Below, piece by piece: positions 59,170 to 64,000 of a stretch of 64,000 nucleotides of DNA. The position numbers were made by a program, and so were the translations under genes. The notes below the pieces were generated by a model. That model searched no databases. It was given only the letters and a program-made list of their open reading frames with translations, and was not told the origin of the DNA. Source of the stretch: Streptomyces sp. 378 (lineage in GTDB: Bacteria; Actinomycetota; Actinomycetes; Streptomycetales; Streptomycetaceae); contig NZ_JASKMS010000035.1 in the NCBI RefSeq assembly GCF_030124145.1, forward strand, positions 1 through 64,000, in the 5' to 3' direction. How positions within the stretch are numbered: position 1 is the first letter of the stretch; each line of letters opens with the position of its first letter.

Positions 59170-59646
59170 CTACAGCGGCGGGCCTCCGGGGAAGACGGCC
59201 TCGGGTTCGGCCAGAGCGATGCGGGCCGTGATGCGCTTGCCGACGGCCTCCCGATCGATGGACAGGCCGTCGGTCACCGCTTCGACGATCTCCAGGCCGT
59301 GGCCGCCGATCCGGCCGGGGTCCGCGGCCCGGGCCGCGGGCACCGTCGGGTCACTGTCCCGCACGACGACCTCCACCGCGCGTACGGTGAGGCCGAACTC
59401 CACGAGAACGGGTCCGGAGGCGTACTTGCAGGAGTTGGTGACCAGTTCGCTGACCACCAGTTGGGTGAGGTCCATCGCGCGCGCCGGCACCAGCAGGCCA
59501 TAGTCGTCACCGGCTTGGTCGAGGAAGGCGACGGCGTGCTGGCGGGCGTCCGCGATGCAGCCGTCGTCACCGCCCAAGGCAATGCCGACGCGCGTCAGAT
59601 GCCCTTCCGGTGTTGTACATCCGTCACCATCAACAGCACATGCCAC
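59170..59646 (-). CDS. RsbW-like ATP-binding protein (second paralogue)
   Basis: 158 residues from the GTG at 59646, with GAGGGCGAGG upstream; the start is uncertain because the frame stays open further upstream. The N-box is LTQLVVSELVTNSCKYA, G1 VRDSDPTVP and G2 GGHGLEIVEAVTDG. It lines up closely with the protein encoded at 32766-33239, including the VGKR tail. It is probably an anti-sigma-type kinase whose partner lies elsewhere. Confidence 0.88.
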   Translation of the reverse strand: MACAVDGDGCTTPEGHLTRVGIALGGDDGCIADARQHAVAFLDQAGDDYGLLVPARAMDLTQLVVSELVTNSCKYASGPVLVEFGLTVRAVEVVVRDSDPTVPAARAADPGRIGGHGLEIVEAVTDGLSIDREAVGKRITARIALAEPEAVFPGGPPL

Positions 59647-59785
59647 TGGCCTCGCCCTCACTCCCCGCTTGCCGTGCCAGTACCCCCTGATCCGCCACGC
59701 ATGCCGCGCGGACGGGTGCGCACCGGTGGTGTGGGCGCATACCGGCCGGGGGCGGCCCGGTCCCGCACGACGTCGGCTCTCCGGG

Positions 59786-59918
59786 AGCCGGTGCGCGATC
59801 GTCTGCGGCGCCATGACGATACGACGGCTACCGTCCTGGTAGCCGGTGCGCGATCGTCCCCGGCCCTGTGACGGTGAAGGGCCTGTGCCGACATGACGGT
59901 GAAGAGGCTTGTGCCGAC
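59786..59918. repeat. Cluster of short direct repeats upstream of the beta-barrel gene region
   Basis: AGCCGGTGCGCGATCGTC occurs perfectly at 59786-59803 and 59841-59858. A second pair, TGACGGTGAAG followed by CTGTGCCGAC or CTTGTGCCGAC, occurs at 59869-59892 and 59894-59918. They fill the space between two genes that are both on the minus strand and lie just beyond the 3' end of the gene at 59932. Function unknown. Confidence 0.7.
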
Positions 59919-59931
59919 CGCCTGTCGGTTG

Positions 59932-60339
59932 TCAGAGGAAGGTCCACGTCACGGCGATCCTCCCCGCGCTGAGGGGAGCGATCTCCTGGAACGCCGCCGG
60001 TGACAGATCGAGGTCGCCATGGCCACAGCCCGGACAACTGTCCGCGACGGTGACGTCCACCTGGCCGTCCGGGCCGGTCACCCGGATCTTCCTGCCGCAC
60101 AGGTCCGGGCTGTACTGCGCCGTGTTGAGGGCCGCGACGAAGTCGGTGTTCTGGTGGAAAGTGCCGCAGGCGCCGAGGCCGACGTCGTAGTACGTGGCCT
60201 CGCCGCTATAGGTGTCCCGTGCTGACACGGCCGACCGAGCCGATCCGTACGCCGCGGCGTTCCCCGGTCCAGCACACCCCAGAAGGAGCGCCACCACACC
60301 GGCGAAGACCCCGAGTGGCCTGACTGATCTGTGATTCAT
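59932..60339 (-). CDS. Secreted double-psi beta-barrel protein (RlpA/SPI-like)
   Basis: 135 residues from the ATG at 60339. A signal peptide (RPLGVFAGVVALLLGCAGPGNAAA) precedes a barwin-like barrel: YSGEATYYDVGLGACGTFHQ, FVAALNTAQY, CGRKIRVTGPDGQVDVTVAD, SCPGCGHGDLDLSPAAFQEI. The Cys pattern and the Asp in LDLS match expansin-like and RlpA-like barrels. It also closely resembles the streptomycete papain inhibitor SPI by layout. It could bind peptidoglycan, inhibit cysteine proteases or act as a transglutaminase substrate; none is proven. Confidence 0.85.
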   Translation of the reverse strand: MNHRSVRPLGVFAGVVALLLGCAGPGNAAAYGSARSAVSARDTYSGEATYYDVGLGACGTFHQNTDFVAALNTAQYSPDLCGRKIRVTGPDGQVDVTVADSCPGCGHGDLDLSPAAFQEIAPLSAGRIAVTWTFL

Positions 60340-60465
60340 GCCGGTACAGCTACAGGTCACGGCCACAACGCGCCAAGAACCCATGGGCCGAACGGGGCGC
60401 CAGGTCCTCGGCACCCCCGGTACGGCATCAGTCGGCAGGCGCCGGCCGGCGTCCCAGCGCCCGTC

Positions 60466-61029
60466 CTACCGCACCACGCGGTAACGGAGGTACACCGTCT
60501 TCGAACTGAGGGTGCGGGTCTCGGCGAGTTCGAGATCCACCCTGCGCTCGTTCCGGGGGAAGAACGGAATGCCACCGCCCACCAGCACCGGGTGGACCAC
60601 GGTTCGGTACTCGTCGATCAGATCCAGTGCGGCCGCCTCGGCGGCGAGGGTCGCGCCCCCGATCGCGATGTCGCCCTCCCCCGGTTCGGCCCGCAACCGC
60701 TCGATCTCCTCCGCCAGACCGCCGGAAGCGAGACGGGCGTTGCCCTGCACCGCCGACAACGTGGTGGAGAACACCACCTTCGGGAGGGGATTCCAGAGCG
60801 CGGTCCACTCGCGCTCGGAGTCGTCGAGCGAGGGGTCCTGAGCGGCGGTCTCCCAGTACAGCATCGTCTCGTACAGCCGTCGTCCCAGCAGATGGACGCC
60901 GACATCCCGGATCTCCTCGATCCAGAAGCGGAAGACGGCGTCGTCCGGCGTCGTCCAGTCGAAGCCGCCGTCCGGCCCGACGATGTAGCCGTCCAGTGAG
61001 ACGCCCATCGAATAGGTCACGCTGCGCAT
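60466..61029 (-). CDS. Dihydrofolate reductase-like (RibD C-terminal) protein
   Basis: 187 residues from the ATG at 61029 with GGAGGA. It opens SVTYSMGVSLDGYIVGPDGG and continues with HLLGRRLYETMLYWETA, KVVFSTTLSAVQGNARLASG, GDIAIGGATLAAEAAALDLI and VVHPVLVGGGIPFF. This is the YyaP/RibD-C group of NADPH-binding reductases, common single genes in actinobacteria. The substrate is not known, and it is unlikely to be the housekeeping folate enzyme. Confidence 0.9.
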   Translation of the reverse strand: MRSVTYSMGVSLDGYIVGPDGGFDWTTPDDAVFRFWIEEIRDVGVHLLGRRLYETMLYWETAAQDPSLDDSEREWTALWNPLPKVVFSTTLSAVQGNARLASGGLAEEIERLRAEPGEGDIAIGGATLAAEAAALDLIDEYRTVVHPVLVGGGIPFFPRNERRVDLELAETRTLSSKTVYLRYRVVR

Positions 61030-61558
61030 GAGCAGTCCTCCTCGGTAGCGGATCCGACAGTAGGGCCACCGGACCCCGTGGGAGCCACCCCGACGCGCGC
61101 AATCCCCCCGCGCCAACCGCCGATAGGGCGCTTGCCCGACTGCCGCGGGTTCCGAGTCGTCCTGGCCGGCCGTCACCGGCCGTCGGTGCTCCCTGAACCG
61201 TGTCCGCTTGGTCAGCGATCCGCGCCGGGGCTCTTCCGGCCGCGGTGATCGGCAGGACTGTCCCGCCACCCTTTCGCGGTGCGCGGTTGTCGCTGACATC
61301 TTCGGGCACCTCCCGCCCCGGTCGCAGGAGACAACTCCCGTCGGCAGCAGTCCTGTTGTACACCGCGCATGACAGTACCGAGGGTCGTGCCGAGCAAAGG
61401 AACATCACTCGACGGGAACAACCGGCTTCTCTTGTCCGTACCATCACTACACCAAGGCATCTTGCGGCACATGCGGCGTTGCTGCCGACCGACGAGACTC
61501 CTGCCCGAGAGCAGGCATCATCGCGGCACGGCCACACGCCCAGGAAAGGTTCACCACC
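61030..61558. other. 529-bp intergenic region between divergent genes
   Basis: No gene is supported. It contains the inverted repeat CCGGCCGTCACCGGCCG around 61167 and the leader of the coiled-coil/winged-helix gene. The AT-richer part 61370-61470 is the most likely promoter region. The length suggests complex control of the gene at 61559 or a missed small RNA. Confidence 0.4.
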
Positions 61559-62257
61559 ATGCCCGAGACAACAGTTCCCGCCACCGAACTGGCATCGCAG
61601 TACATCAACCAGGTGACCGGCGACCTTGAGTCGAACGTCAAGGAACAGGAACGCATCAATGCGGAGATCGCCGCTCTGCAGGAGCAGCTCGCCGCTCTGC
61701 AGCGCGACCACACCGTACTGGTGAACGTGCAGAAGGCACTCGGTATCGCAAAGGCTCAGGCCGAGCAGACCACCGAGCCCGAGAGGGTCGAGGTTCCTTC
61801 TCCACGGCGGAAGAAGGCCGGTGCCGCATCCGGCGGGAAGGCCAAGGCACCTGCCTCCTCCGCCGCGCCGCGCAAGAGCACCGCCAAGAAGTCCCCGGTC
61901 GAGGGGGCGGAAACCGCGAAGGCGGGTGCTGCGAAGGTGAGCACCGCGAAGGCGGGCGCTTCGAAGGCGGGCGCTTCGAAGGCGGCGGCTCAGCCCACCC
62001 TCGTGGAGCTCATCCGGCGGCACCTCGCCGACCAGAAGGAACCTCGATCCGCCGCGGAGATCTCCACAGCGCTCGGCAAGGCACATCCCAAGCGCGACAT
62101 CGCCGCCAAGGTCGTCCGCGTCACGCTTGAGGGACTCGTCGCCAAGAGCCAGGCCGAGCGCACCAAGCAGGGCAGGTCAGTCTTCTACAGTGCGCCGGCG
62201 TCCGAGCCGACCCCTGCTCCCGAGACGCAGGCGCAGAACGACGACGCGGACCACTGA
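61559..62257 (+). CDS. Coiled-coil protein with Ala/Lys-rich linker and C-terminal winged helix
   Basis: 232 residues from the ATG at 61559 with AGGAAAGG. Residues 15-65 form a coiled coil (EQERINAEIAALQEQLAALQ). Residues 75-145 are a basic, histone-H1-like linker with repeated AKAGA/SKAGA units encoded by 15-bp tandem repeats around 61915-61985. Residues 146-210 are a winged helix (TLVELIRRHLADQ, SAAEISTALGKAHPKRDIAA, KVVRVTLEGLVAKSQ). The layout suggests an oligomeric DNA-binding chromatin or stress protein. No name is known to me. Confidence 0.75.
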   Translation: MPETTVPATELASQYINQVTGDLESNVKEQERINAEIAALQEQLAALQRDHTVLVNVQKALGIAKAQAEQTTEPERVEVPSPRRKKAGAASGGKAKAPASSAAPRKSTAKKSPVEGAETAKAGAAKVSTAKAGASKAGASKAAAQPTLVELIRRHLADQKEPRSAAEISTALGKAHPKRDIAAKVVRVTLEGLVAKSQAERTKQGRSVFYSAPASEPTPAPETQAQNDDADH

Positions 62258-62301
62258 CCGCTGACGCCGAGCGCGGCAGCTCGACGGGCCGCAAGGTCAC
62301 C

Positions 62302-62703
62302 TCACGCCACGGCGGTTCCCTCCAGCTCGACCATCTGGCCGGGGATCGCCAGTCGGGTCACCCCGAGCATCGTCGTGGTGGGCGCCACCCCGGCCGCGGC
62401 CAATCGCCCCGCCAGTACGCCGTAGTGCGGGAACAGCAGATCCACGTCGGTGGTGTAGACGTTGAGCCGGACCAGGTTCGCGAGGGACATGCCGGCCGCG
62501 CCGAGCACGGCCTCCAGGTTGGCGAGGCTCAGCGCCAACTGCGCGGCCATGTCGCCCTCGTGCTCCGGCTTGCCGTCGCCGCTCATCGCGGTCTGTCCGG
62601 AGCAATACAGGGTCCGGGTGTGCCCGGTGACGATCTCACCCTGGTTGAAGCCCTTCTCCACCGACCACGTCACCGGGTTGACTGCCGTGCGTTCCACTGC
62701 CAC
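62302..62703 (-). CDS. RidA-family (YjgF/YER057c/UK114) protein
   Basis: 133 residues from the GTG at 62703, preceded by GAGGAG. TRTLYCSGQTAMSGDGKPEH, AAQLALSLANLEAVLGAAGM, LANLVRLNVYTTDVDLLFPH and GVTRLAIPGQMVELEGTAVA cover the full trimeric fold. The Arg that contacts substrate carboxylate in active RidA seems replaced at its usual place (GVTRLA keeps an Arg nearby), so deaminase activity is uncertain. It is divergent from a WYL-domain regulator that probably controls it. Confidence 0.92.
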   Translation of the reverse strand: MAVERTAVNPVTWSVEKGFNQGEIVTGHTRTLYCSGQTAMSGDGKPEHEGDMAAQLALSLANLEAVLGAAGMSLANLVRLNVYTTDVDLLFPHYGVLAGRLAAAGVAPTTTMLGVTRLAIPGQMVELEGTAVA

Positions 62704-62791
62704 ATCAGCTCCTCGAAGCATCGGGTTGCCGTCGTCGTGGTCGACGTCGGTGCACAGCAGCCTTCCAACAAAGCACGACACCCTTCGTCAT

Positions 62792-62802
62792 GTATTCGAT
62801 AC
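62792..62802. promoter_or_regulatory. Palindrome GTAT-TCG-ATAC, candidate operator
   Basis: This short perfect palindrome lies ten bases before the start of the WYL regulator gene, in the 108-base gap to ridA. It is AT-richer than its surroundings. Its position would allow the regulator to control both genes. The -10 region may overlap it. Confidence 0.4.
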
Positions 62803-62811
62803 GGTTCCCGC

Positions 62812-63783
62812 ATGCGCGCCGATCGGCTGGTCTCGCTGGTGCTGCTGCTGCGTCAGCGCGGCCGGCTGACCGCGGGCACCCTCGCCCGCGAGCTCGAGGT
62901 GTCCACTCGTACTGTGCTGCGCGACATCGAGGCGCTGTCCGCGGCCGGCGTACCGGTCTACGCCGAACGCGGTCGGCACGGCGGGTTCGCGTTGCTGCCC
63001 GGCTTCCGCACCGAGCTCACCGGACTGAATCACGACGAGACCCTTGCCCTGCTGACCGCCGGATCGCAGCGCGGCGAGCAGGCATTCGGCCTCGGCTCGG
63101 CGCTCGCTTCGGCCATGCGCAAGGTGGTCGACGCGCTTCCCGAAGATCATCGAGCCACCACGAGCGACGCGGCCCGGCGTTTTCTCGTCGAGCCGGAGAC
63201 CGATCTGCTCTCCCGCCGGCCGGTCACAGAGGAGGTGCCCGGCACGGTCATGACCGAAATCCGGCGGGCGGTGCTCGCCGGACACAAACTACGCATCCAC
63301 TACGCGGCCACCGGCCAGCCACCGCGATGGCGCACGGTGGACCCGATCGGCTTGGTGACCGTACGTGACCGTGGCTACCTGCTGGCCACGAGAGCCGCCG
63401 CGGACCGCACCTACCGGCTGTCGCGGGTGTCGGCGGCCGAGGAACTCCCCGAACCGGCACAGCGACCGGACCGGGTCGAGCTGGACCGGGTCTGGCAGGA
63501 ACGCTGCGCGCGGTTTCTGGCCGACGGCCATATCGTCGTGCGGATACGGGTGGCTCCCAAGCGGCACGAGGACTTGCTCAGCAGCGTGGTGGCCGTCCGC
63601 GCGACGGAACCCGGCCCAGACGGCTGGTTGCGGCTCGACGTGACGTTCCAGGATCTACGCCACGCCGAGTGGGCGCTGTGGCGGCTGGGCACGGACGCGG
63701 AGGCCCTCGCCCCGGCGTCGTTGCGTACCGCGCTGCGCGATCGCGCAGCCGCGATGGCCACCCGTTACGAGGACGCATCCTGA
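62812..63783 (+). CDS. YafY-type transcriptional regulator (HTH_11 plus WYL domain)
   Basis: 323 residues from the ATG at 62812. The N-terminal winged helix reads RLVSLVLLLRQRGRLTAGTL, ELEVSTRTVLRDIEALSAAG, YAERGRHGGFALLPG. The WYL domain follows (KLRIHYAATGQ, RTVDPIGLVTVRDRGYLLAT, YRLSRVSAAEE), and the WCX region is at the C-terminus. WYL domains sense small ligands or nucleic acids. It has almost no leader before the ATG and may be leaderless. The divergent ridA is the likely target. Confidence 0.93.
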   Translation: MRADRLVSLVLLLRQRGRLTAGTLARELEVSTRTVLRDIEALSAAGVPVYAERGRHGGFALLPGFRTELTGLNHDETLALLTAGSQRGEQAFGLGSALASAMRKVVDALPEDHRATTSDAARRFLVEPETDLLSRRPVTEEVPGTVMTEIRRAVLAGHKLRIHYAATGQPPRWRTVDPIGLVTVRDRGYLLATRAAADRTYRLSRVSAAEELPEPAQRPDRVELDRVWQERCARFLADGHIVVRIRVAPKRHEDLLSSVVAVRATEPGPDGWLRLDVTFQDLRHAEWALWRLGTDAEALAPASLRTALRDRAAAMATRYEDAS

Positions 63784-63830
63784 GAGCCGGTCGGCCGCGG
63801 CGGGCCGCCAACGGTCCCGGTCGCGCCTCC

Positions 63831-64000
63831 TCAATGCCCGGCAGCCACCTTCACGAGGGCGACCGCCACACCGATCGCCGCGTCCACGAGGCCGGCCACC
63901 ACCGCCGCCAGGGCGCCGCCTCCCGTGCGCAGCCCGCCCAGGCAGCCCCACAGGAAGAGCGAGACGACGCACACTCCCGCCGCCGCCAACAGCGCGGCGT
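63831..64000 (-). CDS. C-terminal part of a hypothetical membrane protein (runs off the window)
   Basis: Reading the minus strand from the window end gives LLAAAGVCVVSLFLWGCLGG, then LRTGGGALAAVVAGLVDAAI, GVAVALVKVAAGH and a TGA stop at 63831. Two hydrophobic segments are visible. The protein family cannot be told from 56 residues. The frame has normal codon use for this genome, with G/C at third positions, which supports it as coding. Confidence 0.5.
   Translation of the reverse strand, partial: AALLAAAGVCVVSLFLWGCLGGLRTGGGALAAVVAGLVDAAIGVAVALVKVAAGH

Noticed and set aside
61167..61190. GC-rich inverted repeat as a terminator for the gene at 60466
   Set aside because: It lies upstream, not downstream, of that minus-strand gene, so it cannot terminate its transcript.
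1..64000. CRISPR arrays, intact transposons, integrases or prophage genes
   Set aside because: No regularly spaced repeats, transposase motifs, integrase or phage structural genes were seen on either strand.

Overview
This is a very G+C-rich, densely coded window with single-domain RsbW-like ATPases, an ANTAR protein, a LAL regulator, many signal peptides with Ala-rich h-regions, and a complete spore-pigment (whiE-type) type II polyketide operon. All of this points to the chromosome of a Streptomyces species. No tRNA, rRNA, CRISPR array, intact insertion sequence or prophage was seen.

Layout. 1-6.2 kb: the start of a secreted GH27 alpha-galactosidase, two LacI-type palindromes, a truncated Tat-secreted gene, a large LuxR/LAL regulator, small conserved proteins, and the 5' stub of a PA14-type secreted protein. 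6.2-13.7 kb: an NfeD-SPFH (flotillin-like) pair, an ABC exporter pair (ATPase plus FtsX permease), and a divergent two-component system. 13.7-22.5 kb: a membrane-anchored L7/L12-like protein, a MerR regulator divergent from an unusual fused double alpha/beta hydrolase with a 19-bp-spacer promoter, a beta-propeller phytase, a methyltransferase, and small enzymes. 22.6-27.5 kb: a glycerolipid locus with a lipid kinase, an alkyl-DHAP-synthase-like flavoprotein, a TetR regulator and GlpD. 28-32.6 kb: an ANTAR protein followed by a decayed arsenic-resistance locus (arsC and acr3 fragments, intact arsR, two matching operators, and an ars-associated flavoprotein). 32.7-36.5 kb: an RsbW-like kinase and a cold-shock module (CspA-type protein, DEAD-box helicase, CBS protein, SCO5918-type protein). 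36.8-45 kb: SDR, CYP152 peroxygenase, spore photoproduct lyase-type radical SAM enzyme, serine hydrolase, and beta-helix protein. 45-53.5 kb: O-methyltransferase and whiE ORFVII-ORFI plus the ORFVIII-type hydroxylase. 53.7-64 kb: dehalogenase-like hydrolase, CorA, YihY, PAP2, a second RsbW-like kinase, a double-psi beta-barrel secreted protein, a DHFR-like reductase, a coiled-coil/winged-helix DNA-binding protein, and RidA divergent from a WYL regulator.

The clearest functional unit is the pigment operon. KS-alpha, KS-beta (CLF) and ACP make the poly-beta-ketone chain. ORFVI (aromatase/cyclase), ORFVII (TcmI-type cyclase) and the ORFII cupin fold and process it. The FAD hydroxylase, and perhaps the convergent O-methyltransferase, tailor it. 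Translational coupling (ATGA overlaps or gaps of a few bases) runs through most of the operon. A second theme is decay: at least eight gene fragments with abrupt ends lie among intact genes, including the ars transporter, which has lost the segment that normally carries its key cysteine.
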